From positions 38,980,887 to 39,044,886 of the forward strand of contig NC_056034.1 of the NCBI RefSeq assembly GCF_004379255.2: a stretch of 64,000 nucleotides of DNA, written 5' to 3'. The notes under the pieces are model-generated. The model was not told the DNA's origin and ran no database searches. It saw nothing but the letters and a program-made list of their open reading frames with translations. This document shows positions 34,929 through 45,718 of the stretch, one piece after another; the first letter of the stretch is position 1; each line of letters begins with the position of its first letter. The stretch is from Salvia splendens. Taxonomy: Eukaryota; Streptophyta; Magnoliopsida; Lamiales; Lamiaceae. A program made the position numbers and the translations under genes.

Positions 34929-35406
34929 AAAAAATAAATATGGCGTTATTGGCCTTTACTCGCATTTACTATTTAGCAAACACATGCATTTCATCGTTCA
35001 AATAAATTTAAATTATACTACATGAATATCTGTGATTATAGCTATGTAATTAGTTGTATTTGGATATCGACATTCGACTTAATAAAAGTCGTAAATTGTC
35101 CGGATTTCGACTTGATAAAACTTCATTTGATATAATATCATCCTGTGAAGTAAATATAAGTTGAGTTTGTGGTTGGCAAATTAGTTAACTCGTGAGCAAG
35201 CTCATTAATGATATGCGTTAAATACCGAGTAAATTTTTATATTAAACTTCAATTTGATATATTTATTTTAATAAGGCGTTAAATTATTTTTAGAACGAGG
35301 AAATGATTTGAAATGAGTAATTAACGTATAGTTACAAAATTGTTTTAGCTAGTTAGACATTAACAGATTTATTGAATACTCCACAACAGTAGTAAAGTAT
35401 GTGACA
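34929..35406. other. Intergenic, no gene recognised
   Basis: AT-rich spacer of about 480 bp between Copia-2 and the next Harbinger element. No ORF or repeat of note. Confidence 0.55.
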
Positions 35407-35409
35407 TTA

Positions 35410-37136
35410 GAGCACCCACAACCGTGCTCTTGCCAACGAACATGGTTGTGGGCCCGGCGCCACTATTCCTGCCTGCTCTTAGGCAAGAGCACAACACCCA
35501 CAGCTGTGCTCTTCCGCAAGGACGAACACAATTCATTTTAAATAAAAACATTTCCATAACATTAAAATTCATTAAAAACACCGAAATAATATTACAAATT
35601 ACAAATAAAATAAAAAAGACATAATTAAAATCCTAAAAATTAAAAATTACATAATTAAAAAACTAAAAATTAAAAATTACATAATTAAAGCTAAAAAAAT
35701 CCCCGTGGAAGACTACTCATCCGGCGGCACTATCCCCAATTATTTTTGGAGGCCCAATATCATGGCCTCGTGCGATCGAAGTTGCGAGGGGATCATAGTT
35801 GACCTATCGGCCATATTAAGTTGGGCCAAAAGGGTCCACAACGAGTTGGTGGGGGGTGGAGGTGGCGCATAGGGAATGGGAAAGGGAGCGGGGTCGGGAG
35901 CATCACCGGATGGAGACGCGGCGCGACGGCGGTTGGCCGCCGCCTTCTTCCTTCCTTGCGGTCGGCGTTGAGAACCGCTTGGGCCGGCGTCGGGGCTACC
36001 CAAGTTAGCTCCGGCGAGTTGGCTAACCACGTCTTCGGAGCTGGAGTCGGATAGGGATACCGACCTTGACCGTTTGGAGGAGCCGCTAGAGGAGGATGTT
36101 ACGCATCCCCTATACTTCGGATGCGATCGCGTCTCCTGCCAAATGTTGATGTACTTGAACGCCTTGTAGTTCATGGATTGGTAGGTCGACATGGCGGAAC
36201 TGATGATGTCGACCTCGCTCCGGCCGCTCCCCGCCGACCCCTCTTCCTGGAGGTAATACCCCTGGAACTTGTTAATTTCGTCTTTGGCTCGGTAGATGGT
36301 GTTGCGCACCATACTCTCATTGCGCTCGATTATTCCCTCCGGCCGGTTTTCATTGTACCGGCGACAGATACGCCACCAAAAGTGATCGCCGGATTCGTTC
36401 GTGCCAACCTCCGGATCTTCGGAGATTGACAAATACGCCTTGAACAATTGCTCCATCTCCGCCGGCGAGTACGGTGTGCGGACACCGCGAGTAGGAGGAG
36501 TAGGATTTTGGGAGGGGGCGGTCGACCTCGCTCTAGGCTCGGGTGTCCACCCATATCGCCCTTCGGGGGCATATTGGTCGTCGATTGGGTATGGCCGGTA
36601 GCCACCCGGAATGCCCGAACTTTGGGTTTGAGGAGAGGTCGAATATTCTGTTTCCGGACTAGGAAACGGTTGTGAACCGAACCACTCGGGGTTCCAACCG
36701 TGGGAGTCCGAGGGGTTATTGCCGTGGCTAGACATTGTTATGTTGTATGTGTGGAAGAAAGATTGAGAATGGAGATGTGAGAATGTAGATGAGAATGGAA
36801 ATGAGAGAATGTGGTGTGAATTTTTGGGTGTGAAAGTGGGGGTATTTATAGATGAAAATGTGTATTTTTGGGGGAAAAAAAGTGGTAGAAAACGATAAAA
36901 AACGGATATATTTTTTTTGGGAAGTGGAAAAATATTTTTTTTTATTTTTAATCGGTGTTTTTAATTAAAAACCAATTTTTTTTAAAAAAAATAAATAAAT
37001 TCAAAGGCAACGGCTTTGTCGTTGCCCAATCGCAGCACGCCACGTCATCGAGCAGCGCCGTGCCAGCGGCAGACGACGTCTTCTGTGCCGCTGGCACGGA
37101 CGGACGGACCCCGTCCGTCCACGACTGTGCATGCTC
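35410..37136 (-). mobile_element. PIF/Harbinger-type element with intact SANT gene only, 1727 bp
   Basis: TSD tta at 35407-35409 and 37137-37139. Terminal inverted repeats are gagcacccacaaccg on the left, against cgactgtgcatgctc at the right end. It carries a single minus-strand Myb/SANT gene with a TATA-like stretch upstream (tatttata near 36842) and no transposase, so it is non-autonomous. Confidence 0.85.
35740..36735 (-). CDS. Harbinger Myb/SANT-like accessory protein, 331 aa, intact
   Basis: Accessory DNA-binding protein of PIF/Harbinger transposons, expected to bind the element ends and assist nuclear import of a transposase encoded elsewhere. The single uninterrupted exon starts MSSHGNNPSDSHGWNP, has a Pro/Ser/Tyr-rich N-terminal third, then a trihelix-type SANT domain at about residues 85-200 (YSPAEMEQLFKAYLSISEDP, FWWRICRRYNENRP, EINKFQGYYLQEE, AFKYINIWQETRSHPK). 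A Ser-rich stretch, a basic NLS-like run (RRPQGRKKAAANRRR near residue 270) and a C-terminal helical tail (LWTLLAQLNMADR) follow. Such proteins are often labelled glutathione S-transferase T3-like in plant annotations, but no GST domain is present. Confidence 0.85.
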   Translation of the reverse strand: MSSHGNNPSDSHGWNPEWFGSQPFPSPETEYSTSPQTQSSGIPGGYRPYPIDDQYAPEGRYGWTPEPRARSTAPSQNPTPPTRGVRTPYSPAEMEQLFKAYLSISEDPEVGTNESGDHFWWRICRRYNENRPEGIIERNESMVRNTIYRAKDEINKFQGYYLQEEGSAGSGRSEVDIISSAMSTYQSMNYKAFKYINIWQETRSHPKYRGCVTSSSSGSSKRSRSVSLSDSSSEDVVSQLAGANLGSPDAGPSGSQRRPQGRKKAAANRRRAASPSGDAPDPAPFPIPYAPPPPPTNSLWTLLAQLNMADRSTMIPSQLRSHEAMILGLQK

Positions 37137-37247
37137 TTATATAAGAAGAGGACGTAAATGGATTGATTGAAATGATTTGTGAAAATGTACTAGACAAAGT
37201 TGACGCCTTGCCTACACTTGTGCTATCAACCTAATAAATTAGCCAAG

Positions 37248-37744
37248 ATGGAAATCTTCACATGCTCCGATGACAGCTGTGTGCCTGAAAAGGTGAGGCC
37301 GGAATCCGAGTCCACCACTCTGGCTGTGCAATCACCTCTATTGAATAGTAGTAGTAGTAAACTCCAACCACATTCCATTCTTCCCACATTCCCAATCCAA
37401 ACCTATGACCAACCATTACAATCAAACCATCTCTTTTCGAAACATTTACTCAAAATGAGATGTTCCTCTTCCTCTTCCTCTTCCTCTTCCTCTTCCTCTT
37501 CGTCGCGGGGGAGGCTGTATAGGGGAGTGCGTCAGCGGCACTGGGGGAACAGGACGAGAGTGTGGCTGGGAACGTTCGACACCGACACGGCGGCTTACAT
37601 TCTCAGAGGCGATCACGCTAACCTTAATTTCCCCGATCGGAAGCACATGATCAAGGCCAGCGGCGGCGACGCCACTCATCGTCATCGTGGTAAAAAGAAA
37701 TCAGAAGCGGAAGTGATGGAGATGATGAATGTTGATGGGGATGC
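37248..37744 (+). pseudogene. AP2/ERF transcription factor, 5' part (AP2 domain with internal deletions)
   Basis: Starts [15 protein letters not shown] at 37248 and has a 14-Ser run from a TCC/CTT microsatellite (about 37461-37503). The AP2/ERF DNA-binding domain begins [12 protein letters not shown] but jumps directly to [12 protein letters not shown], lacking the about 10-residue strand-2 segment of the family (KWVAEIR region). It lacks about 9 more residues at the start of the helix (the EEAALAYDRA region) before [16 protein letters not shown]. Both gaps are in frame. The RHWG-type domain suggests a DREB A-6/RAP2.4-like relative. At 37745 the ORF runs into Copia-3. DNA-contacting strand residues are missing, so it is probably non-functional even without the insertion. 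Confidence 0.82.
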
Positions 37745-39211
37745 TGTTAGGAATTCTTGTGTTCATCTAATGAGCGCAGCGGAAATTGCAGACAAGAATA
37801 ACAGATCTAGATTCATAATCATATTGCTAGTTGAGCACGTAATACACAACGAAACTAAATCTTACTTGTTGTTGTGTTTTCTTCTACGATTGTGTCCTGC
37901 AAGTTGAATCCACTACTATCGAGGTCCACGTGTATTCTGATCCGATACAGGAACAATTCATCGGTACAATCGCTCTATAGAGAAAGCTAGGAATTCTCTA
38001 CAAAGCTTTACGTATTTTCTCTCTAATGTTACGATATTTCTTATCTCCCACAATGGAGATTAAATAACCATTATATAGACAAAGAGTCATTAGGGTTTCA
38101 TGATTGTTGGGCTTATAGACTAATTATAATTGTAGCCCAACTATAATTATTTAATCCATATTAATCTAATCTAGCCCATATCCTTTCAATCTCCCACTTG
38201 GACTAGCATTAGATATAATACGCAGTTCCAACTTTGTACCCTTGAGCGGATCAAAATACACTTATAGTGTGACCCTTTAGACCCTCATTATCGACGACGA
38301 TCTAATCGAAGTCTGCACAAAACTCCTAGACTGCGTTGGCAGCGTAGCTCGATATATGAAGGACGTTTACGTGAATTCGGTAAACAAGCCTTTACACAAA
38401 GTTTATAGTAACATCCTTTCATTCACGAACCACCCGATTGAGCCTAAGATTTGTCATGTGTCATCCAAATAGCTCAATCACTTTATCTCATCTTTATTAA
38501 ATGACCCATTCGATCATATTCAATTACTTTAATTGAATATATCTTTGCATTGGCCAATGACTTAATGGTCAAGTAATATAGAGAATTTGAGTGTTCTCTC
38601 GAAATTGTAATCGAGGAATGAATCTCATTCTTGGCTCAACTACCATTTCCATTTATCTTATGATGTACCCAACACAAGTCCGTGTCTTAATCCTCCGAGG
38701 GGAGGCAAAGCGTTGTACAAGGTCAAAGCACACCACTCAACAAACAAAATGTGTAATGACCTCAGATCCAAGGACTATTACATACTTCATGTACTAATAA
38801 ACTGTAGACACTCAACAAAACAGTTTAATAGTAGGGTATACCAATACTCTCCAAAGTATACCATGTGTCCATCACGAGTATCTAATATCTCATAGTTGTG
38901 AGAACAACTACATTCTCGAAGAATGTGATGCAAACCCCATGCTAACCTATAACATATCATCAATATCTCATTCTTGATGATCATTGGTTAGGGCTATTTT
39001 ATAATTATACTATATCATTAATGTCTCACACCATTAACGACAGTCACAATTCAAGGGAACAAATATTTAGAATAAAATTCAACATTTAAAACAATTATTC
39101 CAATAAGTGCACAAAACTCATAGGAAATAAAATTTTCATATAATGTAATCAAGTAATATTGTCTCAACACAAAATGTTTCTAAGACATATAAAACTGTAA
39201 CTCCCACTGAT

Positions 39212-40186
39212 TCAAAGCCATCTACCAACATGCATAACACCTAAGCTCTCAAAGTGCTTGTTGTGTTTTGCTATACATAACGGTTTGGTGAAAGGATCAG
39301 CCAAGTTATCATCAGTGGGTACTCTTTCTAATTTTATGTCGCCTCTTTCAATTATTTCTCTGATCAGATGATATCTTCTGGGAACATGCTTGTTCCTGTT
39401 CGTAGCTCTGGGTTCTTTTGCTTGCGCAACAGCACCAGTGTTGTCACAATACAAAGGTATTGCACTATTGGCACTCGGAATGACACCCAGTTCTTTAACG
39501 AACTCTAACAAAGCAACAACTTCTTTGGCAGCTTCAGATGCAGCAATATACTCGGCTTCGGTGGTGGAATCGACAGTTGTACCTTGTTTGGAACTATTCC
39601 AACTCACTGCTCCACCATTGAGGACAAAAACATATCCAGACTGAGACTTATAGTCGTCATGGTCTGTTTGGAAACTAGCATCAGTGTACCCAGTAACTGA
39701 TAACTCTGGTTGTCCACCATAGACTAAGAAATATTCTTTAGTCCTTCTAAGGTACTTAAGAATAGTCTTAACAGTTTTCCAATGTTCCTCACCGGGATTT
39801 TGCTAAAATCTGCCTGTCATGCTAAGCGCATAGGCCACATCTGGCCTAGTAGAAATCATGGCATACATAATAGATCCTATCGCCGAAGCATACGGGATCC
39901 TTTTCATGTTGTCTCTTTCTTTGTCATTAGAAGGACAATCCTTCTTTGACAATACAATGCCATGTCCCATAGGAAGAAAACCTTTCTTAGAATTCTCCAT
40001 TGAGAAGCGCCTTAGCAACTTGTCAATGTAAGTGGATTGTGATAATCCCAACATTCTATTCGATCTATCTCGATAGATCTTGATTCCAATGATGTAGGAA
40101 GCATCACCCAGATCCTTCATCATAAAGGAACTAGACAACCATTCTTTCACGGATTGCATCATAGAACGATCACTTCCCATAATCAA
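39212..40186 (-). pseudogene. Copia-3 RT C-terminal part and RNase H
   Basis: Continues pol after the TAG at 40400. The YVDD box is intact just upstream (IIYVDDILIMGSD, about 40168-40215). The frame 40186-39803 gives KDLGDASYIIGIKIYRDR, SIMYAMISTRPDVAYALS and stops after GRF. RNase H resumes in the frame 39607-39212 with MSWNSSKQGTTVDSTTEAEY, PLYCDNTGAVAQ and RYHLIREIIERGDI, ending GVMHVGRWL. At least one stop and one shift interrupt it. Confidence 0.85.
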
Positions 40187-40399
40187 GATGTCATCAACAT
40201 ATATGATGAGGAAGACAACGTTTCCATTCTCGCGTTTACTATAAACACATGGGTCCTCTTTGCTTCTGACAAAACCAAACGATTTGATTGTTCAGTCAAA
40301 ACAAATATTCCAACTCCTCGAAGCTTGCTTAAGTCCATAGATGGACTTCTTTAGCTTGCACACTGCATTCGACCTTTCTTTCGATACAAAACCTTCTGG

Positions 40400-42622
40400 C
40401 TATGTCATATAGACATCGCCTTCTAATTCTCCATTGAGAAATGCGGTTTTGACATTCATTTGCCAAATGTCGAAATTGTAGTATGCAGCAATTGCAAGTA
40501 ATATCCTAATGGACTTGATCTTAGCTACTGGCGAAAAGGTTTCATCATAGTCAATGCCTTCGCGCTGACTATAACCCTTTGCCACTAACCTAGCCTTGTA
40601 GGTTTGTACTTTGCCATCTGCATCTCTCTTCTTTTTGAAGATCCATTTGCAACCTATGGGGTAAACCCCATCTGGCAAGTCAACTAGTTCCCAGACTAAG
40701 TTGAAGTACATCGAGTCCATTTCAGATATCAAGGCTTCAAGCCACTTCTCTCGATCGGTGTCCGACACCGCCTCGGTATAGGTCTTAGGCTCATCATCAT
40801 CTAAATCAACTTCATCATCTTGGTTCTCAACCATTAGATTCAGTCTCTCAGGTGCACGACGAATCCTTCTAGGCCTATTGAGTTGGTTTTCTTCTGGCTC
40901 GGGCTGTTCATTCTGATTGTGAGTAGGCCCAGGAATATCACTATGATCTTCTTGAGGTAGAGGTGATGCAACTATTGTATCATCTTGTATTTGATGCATC
41001 TCATTGTCTTGAGGAGGTTCTTCGAGAGTCCCTCTAAGGTCTCCTCTAATAGTATTTTCCCCTCCCAATAGATCATCAAAAACTCCCACTGAGTTATTGT
41101 TCAAACCATTTGACAATACATCATCCTCATTGTTAACTTGTGGTTCTTGAATTTCTTCAAGATCTACTGTATTTTGACCTTGTTTCTTGCAGACATAACT
41201 GTCTTCAAGGAACGTCACATTCCTTGATGTTATCACCTTGTGATTTTCAGTACAGTAGAAATCGTATCCCCTAGTTTGTTTAGGATATCCCACAAAGTAA
41301 CACTTCTCACTTTTAGATTCCAACTTATCAGTCATTTGTTTCTTAACAAAAGCTGGACAACCCCAGGTCCGCATATAGTTAAGACAAGGCTTTTTGCCAT
41401 ACCATAACTCATATGGTGTTTTCTCAACTGATTTAGATGGAACTCTATTCAGAATGTAAATAGCAGTCAATAAAGCATGACCCCAGAGAAATAAAGGAAG
41501 ACTAGCTAAACTCATCATGGATCGAACCATATCTAATAATGTTCGGTTTCTCCTTTCAGATACTCCATTCATTTGTGGTGTACCAGAAGGTGTCCAGTCC
41601 GACTGAATTCCATGCGATTTCAAATAATCAAGAAATTCTCGGCTCAAGTATTCCCCTCCTCGATCTGATCGAAGAGTTTTTATACTTTTCCCAAGTTGTT
41701 TCTCAACTTCACACTTAAACTCTATAAATTTCTCAAAGGCCTCAGATTTGTGTTTCATAAGATACACATATCCATACCTTGTCAAATCATCAGTAAAAGT
41801 AATGAAGTACGAATAACCACCTTTTGCTTGAGTTGGAAACGGTCCGCACACATCTGTGTGGATCAACTCTAGCACATCATTAGCACGCACCCCTTTCCCA
41901 GAAAGTGGCTTATTAGTCATCTTTCCTTTGAGACAGAATTCACAAGCACCATATGATTCAAAATCAAATGAATTTAGATAGTCTAACTTTCTCAATCTCG
42001 CTATCCTTTTCTCATTGATATGACCAAGTCTACAATGCCAAAGATAAGTAGCATTATCCGTATTACATAGCTTAAGTCTTTTATTTTGCACATTGAGAAT
42101 ATCCCGTTTGCATTCAAGCATATATAATCCATTCTCTAAAGAGGCATTTCCATAAAACAATCCATTATTAAAAAACGAGCACCTGATGTTTGCAAAATGG
42201 AAGGAAAAACCTTCGATGTCCAACATCGGAATGGAAATAATATTCTTTGAAATAACTGGAATGAAATAACAATTATGTAAATCTAGTCTATGTCCTGAGG
42301 GAAGATCTAATCTATAAGTTCTCACGCGTTCGGCAGCAACTTTTGCTCCATTTCCAACACGTAGGTCTACTTCCTCAGGCCTCACTTTCCTGCTGTCAAT
42401 TAAACCTTGCACATTATTACAAATGTGTGAACCACAAGCGGTATCCAATACCCAGGATTGTGAGTTATTCATAGACATATTTATCTCAATGACAAACATA
42501 GTTGAGCTCCCACTCATTGCACCTTGTGCCTTGAGTTTTGGGCAGTCTCTCTGCCACTCCGTGAAATTTGACCTAGTCAATTTGTTTGTTTCCATCATAC
42601 ACTCATAAGATAAGTTTGACAT
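40400..42622 (-). pseudogene. Copia-3 gag remnant, protease, integrase and N-terminal RT, 740 codons
   Basis: The frame starts with the typical gag N-terminus ([17 protein letters not shown]), then jumps straight to the distal edge of the zinc knuckle (DCPKLKAQ). The gag capsid core and most of the knuckle are deleted in frame. Protease has [13 protein letters not shown]. Integrase has [43 protein letters not shown] and the [13 protein letters not shown] motif. RT begins with [14 protein letters not shown] and [15 protein letters not shown], where CAG to TAG ends the frame at 40400. The downstream frame continues the RT, so this stop is a point mutation. Confidence 0.88.
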
Positions 42623-42893
42623 ATTATCTGAACAGAAAATAAAATGAAAAACAAATTAGAAAAGCATACAAAGATCACAATCGCATCACTAATCAAACAA
42701 GGGTTTATTGTATTGATTAGCTCCCACTAATTTTAACATATATTATGTCCCCCAAACATAAAATACGAATTTATATCTAATATAAATTTTAGTGGTCCAA
42801 GATCCAAGTCTATATTATTGCAGCCTCTGCAAGGGCTGATGACTACAATAATATCACCAGGTAGGCCTCCAAGCCAATTGTAACAACAATTTT

Positions 42894-42974
42894 ACAATTC
42901 TTGGTTTATTAATCTAATTAATATACGTCCATATTACAATTCTTGGTTTATTAATCTAATTAATATACGTCCAT
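42894..42974. repeat. 42-bp tandem duplication in the Copia-3 leader
   Basis: Two copies of a unit starting acaattcttggtttattaat, at 42894 and 42936. Together with the 45-bp repeats they make up much of the non-coding leader upstream of the gag remnant. Confidence 0.85.
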
Positions 42975-43242
42975 AAATTATTCTGGTTGCGAGGGCTACT
43001 CAAAATAATTTAAGCAAGTCAACCCCATCACACGATGCTAACTATGCATCTATGAATGTTCCTAAACCTTGTGGATTTAGAGTAAACGCGAGGGCGCAAA
43101 ACTCATGGTCGAAAAGGCTAGGAGCATCAAACAATTGTGATGGACGACGCATTTGTTTCAAAACAAGACTTATATTTTGTGGGGAATAATTTTGTGATAC
43201 TAATTTTGTGAATATAATATCCAATATTAAATTTCAAACAAT

Positions 43243-43357
43243 TACTGGGCCTCGCCTACCCAGACATAGTATAACACGGACTACACATACTGGGCGTCGC
43301 CTACCCAGACATAGTATAACACGGACTACACATACTGGGCACCGCCTACCCAGACAA
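43243..43357. repeat. 45-bp tandem repeat, about 2.5 copies, in the Copia-3 leader
   Basis: Units start at 43243, 43288 and 43333. Each begins tactgggc..cgcctacccaga and can form a small ctggg/cccag hairpin. On the element's RNA strand they lie between the primer site and the gag remnant. Confidence 0.9.
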
Positions 43358-43646
43358 TAAAACAGTCTCTAACTACTATAGTTGAACTAAATAAGCATAA
43401 AACAAATAACATGCTTATCACATAGGATAGCAAATAATGCTCAATGAATAAAATCAAATTTTATTCTCCAATTAAATGTAGATTTAATTATTTATATTAA
43501 TTCTAAATTAATATAAAATTATAAAATATTAATCCAATCAATATTTCTTTACAAATTAATTGTGGACTAACAATTCATATTAATTCTAAATTAATACATT
43601 CAATATCCAATATTAATTCTAAAATTCCCCCAAATCACATGAATCT

Positions 43647-44132
43647 GTGAAGATGGACGCCGTGAAACGCAGAGTCGTGAAAACCCTAGTTGGGAAGCTG
43701 ACCTCCGCGTCGGAGCAAACCCGCACAGAGGCCATCTGCGAGCTCCACCTCCTGTCGAAGAACGACCCCGAGACCCGCCCCTTGATCGCCGACGCGGATG
43801 CCGTGCCCCTGATCGCGGAGTCGCTCTACTCCCCGTCCCCGATCCTCCAAGAGAACGCGGCCGCGGCGCTCCTGAACCTCTCCATCTCCTCCAAGGACCA
43901 CCTGATCTTGTCGCGCGGCGTCCTGGACGCGCTCTCCCACGCGCTGCGGCACCCGGCGAGCCCGTCCATGGCGCAGCTCTCGGCCATGGCGATCTTCAGC
44001 CTGCTGAGCGTGGAGTCGTTCCGGCCGATCATCGGGCACAAGCGCGACATCATATTCGGGCTGGTGGAGATCGTGCGCGGGCGCTGTTCGGGGTGGCGTT
44101 GTACTCGTTGTTCCGGGCGCAGATGGTGGTGA
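43647..44132 (+). pseudogene. Captured armadillo-repeat (U-box-like) gene fragment inside Copia-3
   Basis: A 486-bp open frame, markedly GC-rich compared with the AT-rich retroelement around it. It encodes tandem ARM helices: EAICELHLLSKNDPETRPLI, AVPLIAESLYSPSPILQENA and AALLNLSISSKDH, as in the C-terminal ARM region of plant PUB E3 ligases. After FGLVEIVRG the frame drifts (RCSGWRCTRCSG), while the alternative frame reads ALFGVALYSLFRAQMVV. An internal deletion has therefore shifted it and the gene is incomplete. It lies antisense to the retrotransposon, between the primer site and the gag remnant. Both LTRs and the target duplication enclose it. Host gene capture is the simplest reading. 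It has no U-box domain. Confidence 0.82.
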
Positions 44133-44815
44133 AAGTATTTTGAAATCCAATTTCAGAATTTTGATTTCCAATTGCATTACGTAAATTGAAATCCAATTAC
44201 ATTACGTAAATTTTGATTGAAATCTAATTTCAATTTTCAACTTGAAATCTAATTTCTCATATGACTATACATTCCCAGAATTCAAAATTTATTCCAATTA
44301 CATTGCCACGGTTAATCCACAAATAATTCGCAAACAAAACAATTATAAATCAAGCCCTGAGCTCTGATACCACTGTTAGGAATTCTTGTGTTCATCTAAT
44401 GAGCGCAGCGGAAATTGCAGACAAGAATAACAGATCTAGATTCATAATCATATTGCAAGTTGAGCACGTAATACACAACGGAACTAAATCTTACTTGTTG
44501 TTGTGTTTTCTTCTACGATTGTGTCCTGCAAGTTGAATCCACTACTATCGAGGTCCACGTGTATTCTGATCCGATGCAGGAACAATTCCTCGGTACAATC
44601 GCTCTATAGAGAAAGCTAGGAATTCTCTACAAAGCTTTACGTATTCTCTCTAATGTTACGATATTTCTTATCTCCCACAATGGAGAATAAATAACCATTA
44701 TATAGACAAAGAGTCATTAGGGTTTCATGATTGTTGGGCTTATAGACTAATTATAATTGTAGCCCAACTATAATTATTTAATCCGTATTAATCTAATCTA
44801 GCCCATATCCTTTCA

Positions 44816-45019
44816 GATGCGGTGCAGCAGTTGAGCAGAATGCCTTCGTTTGGGATGAACTTGATTGATCATCATCTTCACTTTAATCCGGATCTACTTC
44901 TATGTTATCAAATAGTAGTGTACTATCTTTGTGTTTGTTTTAATTACGATTATTTAAAAACTGAGAGATTAATTATGTGGAACAAAATTGTTTTACTACC
45001 AATTAAGTTGATTTATTAG
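44816..45019 (+). pseudogene. AP2/ERF transcription factor, 3' part beyond Copia-3
   Basis: The 5-bp duplication gatgc (37740-37744 and 44816-44820) joins this piece in frame to the upstream half. It continues AVQQLSRMPSFGMNLIDH, a C-terminal segment of plausible DREB type, and the frame runs on to a stop at 45017-45019. The last 40 codons are Tyr/Cys/Leu-rich and look like read-through into 3' flanking sequence, so the natural stop may have been lost. Confidence 0.65.
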
Positions 45020-45349
45020 TATCGAACTGGAAACCACTAATGATGAAGTCATTAGTCTTTATGCAATTCAAGAAAAGGTGATCCAACCCAAGCCCGCCTA
45101 CTTTCTATCGTGGGCCGATCTGGGCTTGGATCATTTCAACCCAGGTGGCAATATTGCAAATGATAATAATCGCCAATTACTGCAGTAAATTTCATAATCT
45201 TTCATTTTAGAGACTCCAACTCCGTTGATATATGCGACCATGAAATAAATTTCAGTTGGCAACTCGTTAATTCAAGTAATCATGAGAATAAATAAAAAGC
45301 TATGATGGATCCTGTTTATATAAAAGGATAAAAAGCAATACACTGAAAA

Positions 45350-45445
45350 GTTAGGACGGAAGAAAATGAAAAAATAGGACTCTTATGTTCCAAAGTTAGG
45401 ACGGAAGAAAATGAAAAAATAAGACTCTTATTGTGGAACGAAGGG
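45350..45445. mobile_element. Possible Stowaway-like MITE remnant with internal duplication
   Basis: A unit aagttaggacggaagaaaat followed by gactcttat occurs twice (about 45350-45390 and 45397-45433) and the right edge reads gtggaacgaagggagta, a Stowaway-like terminus. 45020-45718 otherwise shows no gene. Confidence 0.4.
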
Positions 45446-45718
45446 AGTAATATATATAAAGCAAAAACTGGAGTCAAAACAAAGATAAACATTATGTGTA
45501 AGCGCTTAGAAAATCCTAATTTAAAAGAAAATAAAAATAAATAAATAAATTAGGAATTTTAAAATAAATCTAAAAAACTGTAAATTATTTTTTTTCCACC
45601 CTCTAAATAATGTCAGATGATCAAAATCTAACGTTACTCTAACACAAAACGTTTTCAGCCTGTTTTCGGCATCGCCAGCATTGACTGTTGCATCACATTA
45701 ATTATAACAATGAAATGA

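Larger units (their letters stand above)
37745..44815 (-). mobile_element. Ty1/copia element Copia-3, gag-deleted, carrying an ARM-repeat gene fragment, 7071 bp
   Basis: LTRs at 37745-38188 (444 bp) and 44374-44815 (442 bp) begin tgttaggaattcttg and end atatcctttca. TSD gatgc. They differ at about eight sites by eye, so the insertion is fairly recent. On the minus strand the primer site TGGTATCAGAGC (44372-44361, exact initiator-Met type) follows the 5' LTR, and the purine tract GTGGGAGAT (38197-38189) precedes the 3' LTR. Between primer site and pol lie an armadillo-repeat gene fragment, a tandem-repeat leader and a gag reduced to its two ends. The element interrupts an AP2/ERF gene. Confidence 0.95.

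Noticed and set aside
43686..44177. A 163-codon minus-strand frame over the ARM fragment
   Set aside because: Composition is Arg/Gln/Gly-rich typical of the antisense of GC-rich coding DNA. The plus-strand frame gives clear ARM repeats.
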